Notes: generated by a model not told the origin, from the sequence alone. A stretch of DNA of 64,000 bases from Dinghuibacter silviterrae (GCF_004366355.1 NZ_SODV01000001.1:558001-622000); one strand, 5' to 3'; shown: positions 48,874 to 62,789, counted from the stretch's first letter. A program made the numbers and translations.

Positions 48874-50787
48874 CTACTGCTTCCCGGTCTTGATTTCCTC
48901 CACCACCGCGGGGTCGAGCAAAGTGGTCGTATCTCCCAGATTTTGCAATTCCCCTTCCGCGATCTTCCGCAGAATGCGCCGCATGATCTTGCCCGAACGC
49001 GTTTTAGGCAGGCCGGTCACAAACTGGATCTTGTCGGGTTTGGCGATCGGGCCGATGATGCGGCTGACAGTGGCGGATATATCTTTCCGGATGAGTTCTT
49101 CGTCTTCCCTTTTCCCGCTGTAGATGACGTAGGCGTAGATTCCCTGCCCTTTGATCTCGTGCGGGTAACCAACCACGGCGCTTTCCACCACGCCATAGTG
49201 CATGTTGATGGCGTTCTCGACTTCTGCGGTACCGATCCTGTGTCCACTGACGTTTAGGACGTCGTCCACCCGGCCCGTGATGCGGTAGTTGCCCTTTTCA
49301 TCCCGGAGAGCACCGTCGCCGGTGAAATACATATTTTCGTACGTGGCGAAATAGGTGGTCCGGCATCGCTCGTGGTCTCCATAAGTAGTCCTGATGATGG
49401 ACGGCCAGGGGAATTTTATACAAAGGTTTCCGCTGACACCGTTCCCTTTGACCTCTTTGCCGTTTTCGTCCACCAGCACCGGTTGCACACCGGGCAGGGG
49501 AAGAGTGGCGTGGGCCGGTATGGCGGGCGTCACTCCTGCAAGATTGGAAATAAGGATGCCCCCCGTCTCCGTTTGCCACCAGGTATCCACGATAGGACAG
49601 CGCTTTTTCCCGATCTGTTCGTCATACCAGTGCCAGGCTTCTTCGTTGATGGGTTCGCCAACGGTACCCAGTACCCGGAGCGAATCCAGTTTGTAGGGGG
49701 TGACAAAGTCGGTCCCGAAAACCATCAGGGAACGGATGGCGGTCGGGGCGGTATATAGGATGTTGACCTTATACTTATCCACTATGGCCCAAAACCGTCC
49801 CGCATCCGGGAAGGTAGGAATGCCTTCAAACATCAGGGACGTAGCGCCCGCACTCAACGGGCCATATACGATATAACTGTGCCCCGTGATCCAGCCGATG
49901 TCCGCCGTACAAAAATGGACGTCACCCGGTTTATTCTGGAATACGTTGACAAAAGAATAGTTTGTATAGATCATGTACCCGGCGCTGCTGTGAACCACCC
50001 CTTTGGGCTTGCCCGTGGAGCCCGACGTATAAAGGATAAAAAGGGGATCCTCCGCATCCATCGTTTCCGCGGGGAAGTCCGGGTTACCCTGGGTCTCCAC
50101 GCGGTTGATTTCATCCTCCCACCATAAGTCTCTGCCTTTAATCATACTCACCGGGGTCCGCGTCCTGGTGTGGACGATCACTGTTTTTACAAAAGGACAG
50201 GTGACGAGGGCGTCGTCGATAACCGGCTTCAGCGGGATGGTTTTGTTCCCGCGGTAGGCGCCGTCACAGGTGATGATATACTCTGCCTTGGCGTCCTGGA
50301 GCCGGTCGGCGATGGACTGGGCCGAAAAGCCCCCAAAGATCACCGAGTGGATAGCGCCTATACGTGCGCAAGCCAGCACGGCTATCGCCAATTCCGGAAC
50401 CATTCCCATATAGATGCAAACCCTGTCTCCTTTTTTCACGCCGTTATTCTTCAACACCCACGCGAACTGGCAAACCTTGAAGTGCAGCCGGCGGTATGTC
50501 AGCACCCGGTGGTGTTCATTCGGGTCGTTCGACTCCCAGATGATAGCCGGCTGATCCGCCTTGCTCTCCAGGTGCCGGTCGAGGCAGTTCTCCGTGATAT
50601 TGAGCTGCCCTCCGATAAACCACTTAACGTTAGGCTCCTTGAAATTCCACTCCAGGACCTTGTCCCAGGGCTTTTTCCAGGTAAATGTCCGGGCGATCTC
50701 CGCCCAAAATCCTTCCGGGTCCTCCACGCTTTTGCGGTACGCTTCGTGGTATTGTTCCAGGGAACCTATCTGATAAGAGTATGACAT
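48874..50787 (-). CDS. acs: Acetyl-CoA synthetase
   Basis: 637 residues, full length. AMP-binding core LFILYTSGSTGKPKGVVHS, DTWWQTETGG, YFTGDGALRDEKGNYRITGRVDDVLNVSGHRIGT, and the acetylatable lysine in PKTRSGKIMRR. Activates acetate. Convergent with the L,D-transpeptidase and divergent from gldA. Confidence 0.97.
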   Translation of the reverse strand: MSYSYQIGSLEQYHEAYRKSVEDPEGFWAEIARTFTWKKPWDKVLEWNFKEPNVKWFIGGQLNITENCLDRHLESKADQPAIIWESNDPNEHHRVLTYRRLHFKVCQFAWVLKNNGVKKGDRVCIYMGMVPELAIAVLACARIGAIHSVIFGGFSAQSIADRLQDAKAEYIITCDGAYRGNKTIPLKPVIDDALVTCPFVKTVIVHTRTRTPVSMIKGRDLWWEDEINRVETQGNPDFPAETMDAEDPLFILYTSGSTGKPKGVVHSSAGYMIYTNYSFVNVFQNKPGDVHFCTADIGWITGHSYIVYGPLSAGATSLMFEGIPTFPDAGRFWAIVDKYKVNILYTAPTAIRSLMVFGTDFVTPYKLDSLRVLGTVGEPINEEAWHWYDEQIGKKRCPIVDTWWQTETGGILISNLAGVTPAIPAHATLPLPGVQPVLVDENGKEVKGNGVSGNLCIKFPWPSIIRTTYGDHERCRTTYFATYENMYFTGDGALRDEKGNYRITGRVDDVLNVSGHRIGTAEVENAINMHYGVVESAVVGYPHEIKGQGIYAYVIYSGKREDEELIRKDISATVSRIIGPIAKPDKIQFVTGLPKTRSGKIMRRILRKIAEGELQNLGDTTTLLDPAVVEEIKTGKQ

Positions 50788-50841
50788 AGCAAAGGGATTC
50801 GCCAGCGAATATATAACAATTCCAAATCCACTTTTTTGATT

Positions 50842-50849
50842 TAGGTTTG
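50842..50849 (+). promoter_or_regulatory. -7 box (TAGGTTTG) for gldA
   Basis: Exact TAnnTTTG, 3 nt before the gldA ATG; predicts a leaderless start. Confidence 0.4.
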
Positions 50850-50852
50850 TGT

Positions 50853-53058
<2,206 letters not shown>

Positions 53059-53074
53059 AAACCATCGAAAAAAT

Positions 53075-53104
53075 AAAAAGCCGCCCTCTAGGCGGCTTTT
53101 TTTA
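53075..53104 (+). terminator. Intrinsic terminator after eno
   Basis: AAAAAGCCGCC (53075-53085), CTCTA loop, GGCGGCTTTTT (53091-53101), continuing as a T-run. Strong and, with the A-run on the left, potentially bidirectional. Confidence 0.9.
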
Positions 53105-53113
53105 TCTTTATGT

Positions 53114-53422
53114 ATGTTGAAGCGGATCCCGAAATGGCTCAAAAACCGGTACCTCCTCACGACGGCCGCGTTTGTGTTGTGGGTGAGTTTTTTTGACAGG
53201 AACGACCTGTTTACGCAAGGAGAGCGGGCCAGGGATCTGAGGACCCTTCAAAAAAGCAAGACTTACTATACCACGCAGATAGAAGCCGCTAAAAGGGAAT
53301 TGGACCAGATGACCCACGATCCGTCCGCCCTGGAAAAATTCGCCCGTGAGAAATACCGTATGAAAAAAGACAACGAGGACGAATTTACGATCGACGACGC
53401 CCCCTCAAAAAACGCGCAATAG
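53114..53422 (+). CDS. Septum formation initiator (FtsB/DivIC) family
   Basis: 102 residues. Short cytosolic segment, one membrane span (about 12-26, YLLTTAAFVLWVSFF), then a periplasmic coiled coil (LRTLQKSKTYYTTQIEAAKRELDQM) ending FAREKYRMKKDNEDEF. Location right after eno matches many bacteria. Acts in the divisome with FtsL/FtsQ; paralog DivIC cannot be separated by sequence alone. Confidence 0.88.
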   Translation: MLKRIPKWLKNRYLLTTAAFVLWVSFFDRNDLFTQGERARDLRTLQKSKTYYTTQIEAAKRELDQMTHDPSALEKFAREKYRMKKDNEDEFTIDDAPSKNAQ

Positions 53423-53525
53423 CCTGTTAGACACCTGGTTAAGACTTTGTATCCGAAAATCGTGCTTTTGACGCACAATTTCCGGGTGTTGACTTGCGTT
53501 TTTAACCTGAAACCTTACTTTGCCT

Positions 53526-53759
53526 ATGAGCGATTTTACTCCGGAAGATCTGATTTTGTACCTATACGGCGAAACAGATAACGAGAAGACGGCCCGCATC
53601 AAGGCAGCGCTGGACTGCAGCTGGGCACTCCGGGAAAAACTTTCGGTCCTGAAGACTTCCATGGACAGGCTGGACAAAGCCCCTTTGCAATCCCCTTCCG
53701 CCGCCGTCTTAGACAACATTTTAGCGTACGCAAGGGCAAAGTCAAAGGTCGTACCTTAG
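53526..53759 (+). CDS. Small hypothetical protein, anti-sigma-like N-terminus
   Basis: 77 residues, soluble. SDFTPEDLILYLYGETDNEKTARIKAALDCSWALREKLSVLK resembles the cytosolic part of Bacteroidota anti-sigma factors, but there is no membrane span or sigma gene beside it. Function unknown. The ATG at 53526 lies 8 nt before... an in-frame TTG at 53520 is the alternative. Ends 7 nt before nth, so probably the same operon. Confidence 0.65.
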   Translation: MSDFTPEDLILYLYGETDNEKTARIKAALDCSWALREKLSVLKTSMDRLDKAPLQSPSAAVLDNILAYARAKSKVVP

Positions 53760-53766
53760 GGTTACC

Positions 53767-54420
53767 ATGACCATCCAGCAACGGTACCAGTTCATCATCG
53801 ACTATTTCCAGGAACACGCACCCAATGCGGAAACGGAGCTTATCTACGACAACCCCTACCAGCTCCTGGTAGCCGTCATCCTTTCTGCACAATGCACCGA
53901 TAAGCGGGTAAATATGACCACTCCCGCTATTTTTGCGCGCTATCCGGACCCGGAAGCCCTGGCAAAAGCCGAGGTGGACGACGTTTTCCAACTCATCCGG
54001 AGCATTTCTTATCCGAACAACAAGGCAAAACACCTCGTCGGGATGGCCAAAATGCTGGTCGGCCAATTTCATGGACAGGTTCCCCTGACGGTGGACGAGT
54101 TGGTCACCCTGCCTGGTGTCGGCCGGAAAACCGCCAACGTCATTACTTCGGTGGTAGACAACCAGCCGAATATGGCGGTCGATACCCACGTCTTCCGGGT
54201 GGCCGCGCGCATCGGGCTCACCAGGAATGCGCGGACGCCGCTGGCCGCGGAAAAACAGCTGGTCAGCCACTTTCCCGAAGCCTTGATCCATAAGGCCCAT
54301 CACTGGCTCATCCTTCATGGCCGTTACGTATGCCTGGCGCGTTCCCCCAAATGCGAGGAGTGCGGGGTCCAACCGGCCTGTCTTTATTTCCAGAAACAAC
54401 TTAGGGCTGCAAAGACCTGA
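53767..54420 (+). CDS. nth: Endonuclease III
   Basis: Base-excision glycosylase/AP lyase for oxidised pyrimidines, 217 residues. Helix-hairpin-helix LPGVGRKTANVITS with the catalytic lysine (K in VGRKTA), catalytic Asp in AVDTHVFRVAARIGL, and the C-terminal 4Fe-4S cysteines CLARSPKCEECGVQPAC. FUSC protein gene follows 3 nt later. Confidence 0.96.
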   Translation: MTIQQRYQFIIDYFQEHAPNAETELIYDNPYQLLVAVILSAQCTDKRVNMTTPAIFARYPDPEALAKAEVDDVFQLIRSISYPNNKAKHLVGMAKMLVGQFHGQVPLTVDELVTLPGVGRKTANVITSVVDNQPNMAVDTHVFRVAARIGLTRNARTPLAAEKQLVSHFPEALIHKAHHWLILHGRYVCLARSPKCEECGVQPACLYFQKQLRAAKT

Positions 54421-54423
54421 TCC

Positions 54424-56580
54424 ATGGACTACGCGGCCGAATTCAAAAAATTTTTAACCAGCCACCAGACGAGCCTGGCCGTCCGTGTCACGTTCAGCGT
54501 GGTTCTTCCCCCTCTTGTCTTTTATAACCTCGGCCACCTGGCCATCGGCGCGGCCATGTCCATTGGCGCCCTCTGTACCAGCCTTACCGACACACCGGGC
54601 CCGCCGCACCACCGGCGCAACGGGTTTTATGCCAGCATTGCCCTCAATTGCATCACCGCTTTCATCGTCGGGCTCACGAATTCCTGGCACATCGTCCTCG
54701 GCGCTGAGATCGTGTTCTTTAGTTTCCTTTTCAGTTTTCTCTCCGTCTTTGGAACCCGGGCGGGTTCGGTGGGCAACCTTGCCCTGCTTGTCCTGATCCT
54801 CATGATCGACTCTAAAAAATCACAGACACAGGTCTTGCTCAACAGCCTGTACATTGCCCTGGGCGGCGTCTGGTATGCCTTTATAAGTCTTGTCCTGTAC
54901 CGCATCTTTCCCTACCGGCTGGCACAGCAGGCGGTGGGCGAGTCCATTATCTCGGTCTCCCGGTATTTCCGGATAAAAGCCCGGTTCTATGAAACTTCCG
55001 GCGGGTTCGAGGACGCGTACAACGCCCTGATGAAGGAACAGGTTGTCCTCCAGGAACAGCAGGCCCAGGTAAGGGAGCTGCTTTTCAAAACGCGCCGGAT
55101 CGTCAACGACTCCACTATTAAAAGCCGCGTCCTTTTGATGATGTTCGTCGATTCGGTGGACTTGTTCGAAATGATCCTTTCTTCGCAGCAGGACTATAAC
55201 GTCCTCCACGAACAGTTTGACGGCAGCGGGATCCTGGGAGAAGTGGGAGACCTCATCCTCCGTATGGCCGACACCCTGGAGTCCATCGGCCTTGCCGTCC
55301 AGGCTTCCGATGCGTACCGGATAGCGCCGGACAACAGCCTGAAGTCGCTCGAACGTACCCTCGACAGCATCAGGGACAAAGTTCCACCCGAAGGATACAC
55401 GAGCCTCCGGCACATCTTTCAGAACATCCGCGACATCCGGGAACGCATGCACCGGCTGAGCCTTTACACGCACTACGACGGGCTTACCGGCACCGGCAAC
55501 AAAGGCGAGATCGACTATACACGTTTTATTACCCACACCCCCATCGATGCCCAGGTTTTTGTGGACAATCTAAACATGCGGTCCCAGGTTTTCCGGCATT
55601 CGATACGGCTTGCCCTGGCAATGCTCGTGGGTTATATCGTTTCCCGGTTTCTGCCCTGGGGGCATGGCTACTGGATCTTGCTCAGCATCTCGGTTATCCT
55701 CAAACCCATCTTTGGTTCAACCAAAAGACTCTACTTCCAGCGGCTCGGGGGAACCTTGGTGGGCGCCGCTGCCGGGGGCCTGTTGTTATATTTTGTAGCC
55801 AACGGCCCGGTGCTCATGACCGTCATGATCGTGACGATGATCATCGGGTATAGCGTTCAAAAAAGGGACTTCTTCATCTATTCCATTCTCGTCACGGTCT
55901 TTGTCCTGATCGCCTTTCATTTCCTGTACAACCACGACTTCCGGGAGATCGTCCGGGACCGGGTCGTGGACACGGCCATTGGATCGTTTATCGCACTGGG
56001 CGCAGGTTTTATTTTCATACCCAGCTGGTCACACGAGACCATGCGGGAGTCCATGCGGGCAATGATCCGCGCCAACCAGCGCTATTTTGCCCTCGTAGCG
56101 CGCTCCTATACGGGGAATACCGCTTCCGTAAACGACTTCAAGGTCGCCCGTAAGGAGGCCTTTGTGGCCCTGGCCAATCTTTCGGATAACTTCCAGCGCA
56201 TCCTCACCGAACCCCGCAGCAAGCGACAGAACGTGTCCTTTATGCACCAGTTCGTGGTCTCCTGCCAGATGTTTACGGCGCATACCGCGTCCCTGGCCTA
56301 TTACGAACAGACCCTGCAAAAACGGTATGCGCTGGAAAATTTTGACGGCGTTGTCCGCGAGGTGAATGTGCACCTGGACGACGCGAGAAGATTGCTGGGC
56401 GACGAACCCGCGGCGCGCCAGGCGGCGGCTGAAAGCGGGGGCAACGCGCCCGTTGAGCCCGAATCCGACCCAACGCGTTTATCCGCCCGTCACACCGTTG
56501 CCGACCAGTTCGACATCCTCCACACCCTGTCCCGGGACATCGAGAATGCCGTCCGCAAATACGGCCGCGCCGCGGCCTGA
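54424..56580 (+). CDS. FUSC-family (YccS/aromatic acid exporter-like) membrane protein
   Basis: 718 residues. Two blocks of about five to six membrane helices (about 20-160 and 395-530), the first with FYNLGHLAIGAAMSIGALC and the second with LALAMLVGYIVSRFLPWGHGYWILLSISVILKPIFGSTKRLYFQRLGGTLVGAAAGG in segments (the FUSC signature), separated by a long cytosolic helical region. The C-terminal cytosolic tail is about 170 residues. Probably an efflux permease for aromatic acids or other small molecules. Operon with nth. Confidence 0.85.
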   Translation: MDYAAEFKKFLTSHQTSLAVRVTFSVVLPPLVFYNLGHLAIGAAMSIGALCTSLTDTPGPPHHRRNGFYASIALNCITAFIVGLTNSWHIVLGAEIVFFSFLFSFLSVFGTRAGSVGNLALLVLILMIDSKKSQTQVLLNSLYIALGGVWYAFISLVLYRIFPYRLAQQAVGESIISVSRYFRIKARFYETSGGFEDAYNALMKEQVVLQEQQAQVRELLFKTRRIVNDSTIKSRVLLMMFVDSVDLFEMILSSQQDYNVLHEQFDGSGILGEVGDLILRMADTLESIGLAVQASDAYRIAPDNSLKSLERTLDSIRDKVPPEGYTSLRHIFQNIRDIRERMHRLSLYTHYDGLTGTGNKGEIDYTRFITHTPIDAQVFVDNLNMRSQVFRHSIRLALAMLVGYIVSRFLPWGHGYWILLSISVILKPIFGSTKRLYFQRLGGTLVGAAAGGLLLYFVANGPVLMTVMIVTMIIGYSVQKRDFFIYSILVTVFVLIAFHFLYNHDFREIVRDRVVDTAIGSFIALGAGFIFIPSWSHETMRESMRAMIRANQRYFALVARSYTGNTASVNDFKVARKEAFVALANLSDNFQRILTEPRSKRQNVSFMHQFVVSCQMFTAHTASLAYYEQTLQKRYALENFDGVVREVNVHLDDARRLLGDEPAARQAAAESGGNAPVEPESDPTRLSARHTVADQFDILHTLSRDIENAVRKYGRAAA

Positions 56581-56598
56581 AAAGCCGGCCCGAAAAGC

Positions 56599-58443
56599 CT
56601 AAAGGTATTTTTTGATCTCGGTCACGAGCTCCGCCTTCGTAATAGGTATCCCCATCGTCTTATGGAAGCCCTTCGCGTCGATCAGGTATTTGTCGCGGAT
56701 GATCTTGATCAGCTGGCCATTGTTGATTTCGGGGATCAGCACTGTCTCATACTGCTCCAGCATGTGGCCTACATTGCGTGGAAAAGGACGCATGTGGCGC
56801 AAATGAGCGTGGGCCACAGCCTTCCCATCGGTGAGTAATTCCTGTACGGCGCTTTTGATGGCCCCGTAGGTAGAACCCCACCCCAGCACCAGTACCTTAC
56901 CCTTGGCGGGACCGCTGTCGAGGGTTTGCTCCGGGATATAGTTCGCGACCATGTCCACCTTTTCCTCCCGGATACGCACCATTTGCTGGTGGTTTTCGGG
57001 ATCATAGCTGACGGCGCCTGTGACATTCTGTTTCTCCAGGCCGCCGATCCGGTGTTCGAGACCGGGCGTGCCGGGCACAGCCCAGGGCCGTACCAGCTTT
57101 TCATCCCGGAGATAGGGTTGGAACTTTTCTTCCCCGGGAGCGAGGTCGGTTTTAAAAGCCACTTCGATGGGCGTCAGGTCCGCACTCTGGGGGAATTTCC
57201 AAGGTTCCGCCCCGTTGGCGATATACCCGTCACTCAGGAAGATCACGGGTGTCATGTGTTGCACCGCGATACGGACGGCTTCATAGACCGCATAAAAACA
57301 GTCGCTGGGCGTAGACGCGGCCACGACGGGCATGGGGCATTCCCCGTTTCTGCCGTAATAGGCCTGCAACAGGTCGCTTTGTTCCGTCTTTGTCGGCAGG
57401 CCGGTGGACGGTCCGCCCCTTTGAACGTCCACGATCAACAGGGGAATCTCCAGCATGACGGCAAGCCCCATCGCCTCCGATTTGAGCGCCATGCCCGGGC
57501 CGGAGGTCGTGGTCACACCCAGCGAACCGCCGTAAGCGGCGCCGATTGCAGCGCTGATCCCCGCGATTTCGTCTTCGGCCTGGAAGGTCCGGACGCCAAA
57601 ATTCTTGTACCGGCTCAGTTCGTGAAGGATGTCCGAGGCAGGGGTGATGGGATAGGTCCCCAGAAAAAGGGGAAGCCCGCTCTTTTGAGAGGCCGCGATC
57701 AACCCGTAGGCCAGGGCCTGGTTCCCCATGATCGACCGGTATGTTCCGGGTTCCATCCGGGCCTTCTGCACCTGGTAACGGGTCGTAAAGGTCTCCGACG
57801 TGTCCCCAAAGTGATACCCCGCCTTCAGGGCTTTGATATTGCTCGCGAGGATTTCCTCTTTCTTGCCAAACTTCTCTTCCAGGAAGCTCACCGTGCTGTC
57901 GAGGTTACGGTTGTACATCCAGTAGAGATAGCCCAGGACAAACATGTTTTTAGCCCGGTCTTTTTCCTTCGTCCCCAGGGTATATTCCTTCAGGGCTTCC
58001 CGGGTCATTTTAGTGACGTCCAGTTTGACCACAGAATAGTTGTCGAGGCTGCCGTCCTCCAGGGGGTTCACGCCATCCGGGTACCCCGCCAGGCGAAGGT
58101 TTTTGGCGTCAAAACCGTCCTCGTTGACGATGATCCGGCCGCCCTTTTTGAGCCCCTTGAGGTTGACCTTGACCGCGGCGGCATTCATGGCTACCAACAC
58201 ATCGTATTGATCCCCAGGAGTATATACTCTATCACTCGAAAAATGAAGTTGAAATCCACTCACCCCGGGCAAGGTCCCCTGGGGTGCCCTTATCTCCGCC
58301 GGGAAGTCGGGAAAGGTGGCCAGGTCGATCCCCAGCAGGGCGGTATTGTTCGTAAACTGACTCCCCGTCAGCTGCATACCATCCCCGGAGTCGCCCGCGA
58401 ATTTGATCACCACATCCTGTACGATTTCATTATGTCGTTCCAT
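56599..58443 (-). CDS. korA: 2-oxoacid:ferredoxin/acceptor oxidoreductase, gamma-alpha fused subunit
   Basis: 614 residues. Gamma-type domain first (VVIKFAGDSGDGMQLTGSQFTN, FPAEIRAPQGTLPGVSGFQLHF), then the alpha domain (LGTYPITPASDILHELSRYKNFGV, QAEDEIAGISAAIGAAYGG, TTTSGPGMALKSEAMGLA) and a C-terminal VLGWGSTYGAIKSAVQELL. Most like 2-oxoglutarate oxidoreductase KorA. The beta subunit that binds thiamine diphosphate and the 4Fe-4S cluster is not in the window. ATG 58443 was chosen over 58449. Confidence 0.9.
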   Translation of the reverse strand: MERHNEIVQDVVIKFAGDSGDGMQLTGSQFTNNTALLGIDLATFPDFPAEIRAPQGTLPGVSGFQLHFSSDRVYTPGDQYDVLVAMNAAAVKVNLKGLKKGGRIIVNEDGFDAKNLRLAGYPDGVNPLEDGSLDNYSVVKLDVTKMTREALKEYTLGTKEKDRAKNMFVLGYLYWMYNRNLDSTVSFLEEKFGKKEEILASNIKALKAGYHFGDTSETFTTRYQVQKARMEPGTYRSIMGNQALAYGLIAASQKSGLPLFLGTYPITPASDILHELSRYKNFGVRTFQAEDEIAGISAAIGAAYGGSLGVTTTSGPGMALKSEAMGLAVMLEIPLLIVDVQRGGPSTGLPTKTEQSDLLQAYYGRNGECPMPVVAASTPSDCFYAVYEAVRIAVQHMTPVIFLSDGYIANGAEPWKFPQSADLTPIEVAFKTDLAPGEEKFQPYLRDEKLVRPWAVPGTPGLEHRIGGLEKQNVTGAVSYDPENHQQMVRIREEKVDMVANYIPEQTLDSGPAKGKVLVLGWGSTYGAIKSAVQELLTDGKAVAHAHLRHMRPFPRNVGHMLEQYETVLIPEINNGQLIKIIRDKYLIDAKGFHKTMGIPITKAELVTEIKKYL

Positions 58444-58462
58444 ACACACCCGTTTAGGCGCA

Positions 58463-58470
58463 CAAAGTTA
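58463..58470 (-). promoter_or_regulatory. -7 box (TAACTTTG) for korA
   Basis: Minus-strand TAACTTTG, 19 nt before ATG 58443. Confidence 0.5.
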
Positions 58471-58546
58471 GGGCTTAATGGCTTTCCTGCCAGTCATTTA
58501 TCAATACAGACGGCCAAAACGCCCGTTAGTATGCTAAAATGGTAGG

Positions 58547-59167
58547 TTAAGGGCCTGGAGCAAAGTCTTTTAGTCGCCACAGGTGCAGACACGCGTACGT
58601 GCGATACGGACTCCATTTCCCCGAGATCTTGAGCATTTTCTCCCGGAGCGTCCGCTTGTCCCCGTTCTTCAACCGGTAGATCCGCATCATCGCCTGCTGT
58701 ATGCCCAGGTCGTCCACCGCAAACACGTCTTCCCGTCCGAGGGAAAACATCAGCATCATCTCCGCCGTCCAGCGTCCCACCCCCTTGATCTGGGTTAGGT
58801 AATCGATTACACCTTCGTCTTCCATCTCCTGCAGCTTCCCGAAGGATAGCCCTTCTTCCAGCGCAAACCGGGCGATATTCTGCACGTAGGTCACCTTGGC
58901 GTTGGACAGGCCGATTGCCCTCAGCGTGGGCGACGGAGTCTCCAAAACCCGCTCCGGTGAGGGGTTTCCGCCGTACAGCCCGGTAAAACGCCCCCGTATA
59001 ACCGAAGCAACCCGGGTCGACAGCTGTTGGGACATGATCGCCCCCGTTAGGTGCAGCCAAACCTCTTCCTGGGGCGCTATCACCACGGGTTCTATACCCT
59101 CCAAAAGGGGCCCCAGGCGCTTATCCTGGGCAAGATGGAGGAGGTACGGGGGGCGTTTGGATTGCAT
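58547..59167 (-). CDS. DNA-3-methyladenine glycosylase (AlkA-like)
   Basis: 206 residues. HhH-GPD fold: LTGAIMSQQLSTRVASVIRGRF, the hairpin QIKGVGRWTAEMMLMFSLGR, and the catalytic Asp in VFAVDDLGIQQAM. The iron-sulfur loop is absent, as in AlkA/MAG. Removes alkylated purines. It lies upstream of korA with a 100-nt gap. Confidence 0.92.
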   Translation of the reverse strand: MQSKRPPYLLHLAQDKRLGPLLEGIEPVVIAPQEEVWLHLTGAIMSQQLSTRVASVIRGRFTGLYGGNPSPERVLETPSPTLRAIGLSNAKVTYVQNIARFALEEGLSFGKLQEMEDEGVIDYLTQIKGVGRWTAEMMLMFSLGREDVFAVDDLGIQQAMMRIYRLKNGDKRTLREKMLKISGKWSPYRTYACLHLWRLKDFAPGP

Positions 59168-59253
59168 ACGGTGGGGGCGTTTGGTAATAATAAATTAAAG
59201 TTAATTATACATTTTGGTAATAAAGAAATTCAAACTTTGATAAACCTCTACTG

Positions 59254-60066
59254 GTGAAAAAGCATTACAAGACTATCGTACTATCCGACCTCCACCTGGG
59301 TATTAAGAATTCGAGGGTCAAGGAAGTGGTGGAATTCCTCAAAGGACATACCTGCGACACCCTGATCTTAAACGGCGACATCATAGACGGCTGGCAGCTC
59401 AAGAAATCCGGTAGCTGGAAAAGCAAGCACACCAAGTTTTTCAAGCTGATCATGAAATGGCTGGCCAAAAACGATACCAAGGTCATCTACCTCCGGGGCA
59501 ACCACGACGACTTTCTGGACGAGGTCCTGCCTTTTTCTCTCGGTAACTTCAGCATCAAGAAACACCATATCCTCCGCAGCGGCGACGCCAAGTACTATGT
59601 CGTCCACGGAGACATTTTCGATACCGTCACCACCAAGCTCAAGTGGCTGGCAAAACTCGGGGACATCGGCTACACCCTGCTCCTGTGGCTGAACCGTCAC
59701 TACAACAACTACCGCGTAAAGAAAGGGTTGCCCTATTATTCGCTTTCCCAGGTTGTCAAGCAAAAGGTCAAACAGGCGGTCAACTTCATCTCCGATTTCG
59801 AGGAACAACTGGCCGAAGTCGCCAAGGCCAACCGTTGCCAGGGCGTGATTTGCGGTCATATTCACCAGCCCGCCAATAAAATGATCGGGAATATTCACTA
59901 TCTTAACTCCGGCGACTGGGTCGAAACCATGAGTGCGCTTGTGGAAGACGACCATGGCCATTGGGAAGTGGTATATTATGCCGACTGGGTCAAGGCCCAG
60001 ACTCCTGTCACCGCCCCTGAAACCAACGTCGCTCCCCAAGAGGCTTGGGTTTTACAGCCCGCGTAA
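59254..60066 (+). CDS. UDP-2,3-diacylglucosamine diphosphatase-like metallophosphoesterase
   Basis: 270 residues. Calcineurin-like motifs in order: LSDLHLG, LNGDIID, LRGNHDDFLDE, VVHGDIFD, GVICGHIHQP. This is the LpxH-type arrangement in lipid A synthesis, and Bacteroidota often use such homologues. The start is a GTG. The glycosyltransferase starts 20 nt later and is probably co-transcribed. Confidence 0.87.
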   Translation: MKKHYKTIVLSDLHLGIKNSRVKEVVEFLKGHTCDTLILNGDIIDGWQLKKSGSWKSKHTKFFKLIMKWLAKNDTKVIYLRGNHDDFLDEVLPFSLGNFSIKKHHILRSGDAKYYVVHGDIFDTVTTKLKWLAKLGDIGYTLLLWLNRHYNNYRVKKGLPYYSLSQVVKQKVKQAVNFISDFEEQLAEVAKANRCQGVICGHIHQPANKMIGNIHYLNSGDWVETMSALVEDDHGHWEVVYYADWVKAQTPVTAPETNVAPQEAWVLQPA

Positions 60067-61183
60067 AAAACCAGATAGTGTAGTGTATGGAAAGCCGCTC
60101 GTTTATTTTTGCTGTGCAGGGAGAAGGCAGAGGTCACCTCACCCAGGCCATTTCGGTGTATGAAATGCTTGTCAGCCGTGGATTCAAGGTGCACGCTATT
60201 TTGGTGGGCAGCAGCCAGCGGCGGGAGCTTCCCGAATTCTTTAAACGAAAGATCCCGGTTCCCATCATTCCCTTTCAAAGCCCGAATTTCATCACCGACC
60301 CCGGTAACAAATCCATACGGCTCGGCGCTACGCTCTGGAAAACCTTGAAAGGGTTCCGCAAGTACGGGCGGAGCCTCCGGTTGATCCGTGACACCCTCCA
60401 CCAATACAAACCGGACGCCCTCATAAATTTCTACGAACCGCTGGTAGGCTGGTACGGGCGCTGGTATAAGGAAGAGACCCGCATCATCGGTATCGCCCAC
60501 CAATACGTTTACTTACACCCCGGTTTCGAATTCCCCGAGGGCCGGCGGATGGACCGGATGATCATCCGGAATTATACCCGGCTGACCGCTATGGGCGCCG
60601 ACGCGCTGCTGGCTCTTTCGTTTTACCCCCTTCCCCCCTGCGCCGACAAGCGGATCAAGGTCCTTCCACCCCTGCTCCGGAAAGAGGTCTTCGAGCAGGA
60701 CATCCACCGCCAGCCCTTCTTGCTGGCCTACGTCCTGAACGCCGGATACATGCAGGACATCATCAACTGGCACAAAGCCCACCCCGAAACGGAGCTGCAT
60801 TGTTTTACGGACAGCAAGGCCGTCAAAGGCAAGTGGCGCTACGACGACACCCTTTGTTTCCACTCCCTGGATGATAAGAAATTCCTGACCATGATGGCCA
60901 GTTGCCGGGGGCTGGTATGCACTGCCGGTTTCGAATCCGTGTGCGAAGCCCTCTACCTGGGGAAACCCGCCCTGATGATCCCCGTGGGCGGTCATTTTGA
61001 GCAATTCTGCAACGCCCGGGACGCTGTAAAGGCCGGGGCCGGTATCTATGACACCGGGTTCCGTATAGACCGGCTTCTGGATTTTATCCCCCATTATACC
61101 CCCTCGGAGCCCTACCGCCGCTGGATAAAAGGCGTGGAATATGACGTATTGAGCGCCATCGACAGGGTACTGCCCCTGGCGCC

Positions 61184-62686
<1,503 letters not shown>

Positions 62687-62706
62687 AAATTCTAATGAAA
62701 TCTGCT

Positions 62707-62714
62707 CAAAGATA
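62707..62714 (-). promoter_or_regulatory. -7 box (TATCTTTG) for cysS
   Basis: Minus-strand TAnnTTTG 20 nt upstream of the cysS ATG. Places cysS transcription start downstream of the long inverted repeat. Confidence 0.5.
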
Positions 62715-62789
62715 ATCGTTTCCCCTGGCTCTCCCGAATCCCGCCGCCGCATCCCTATAACTCTACTTTGAGGACAAACCATGCTGCTA

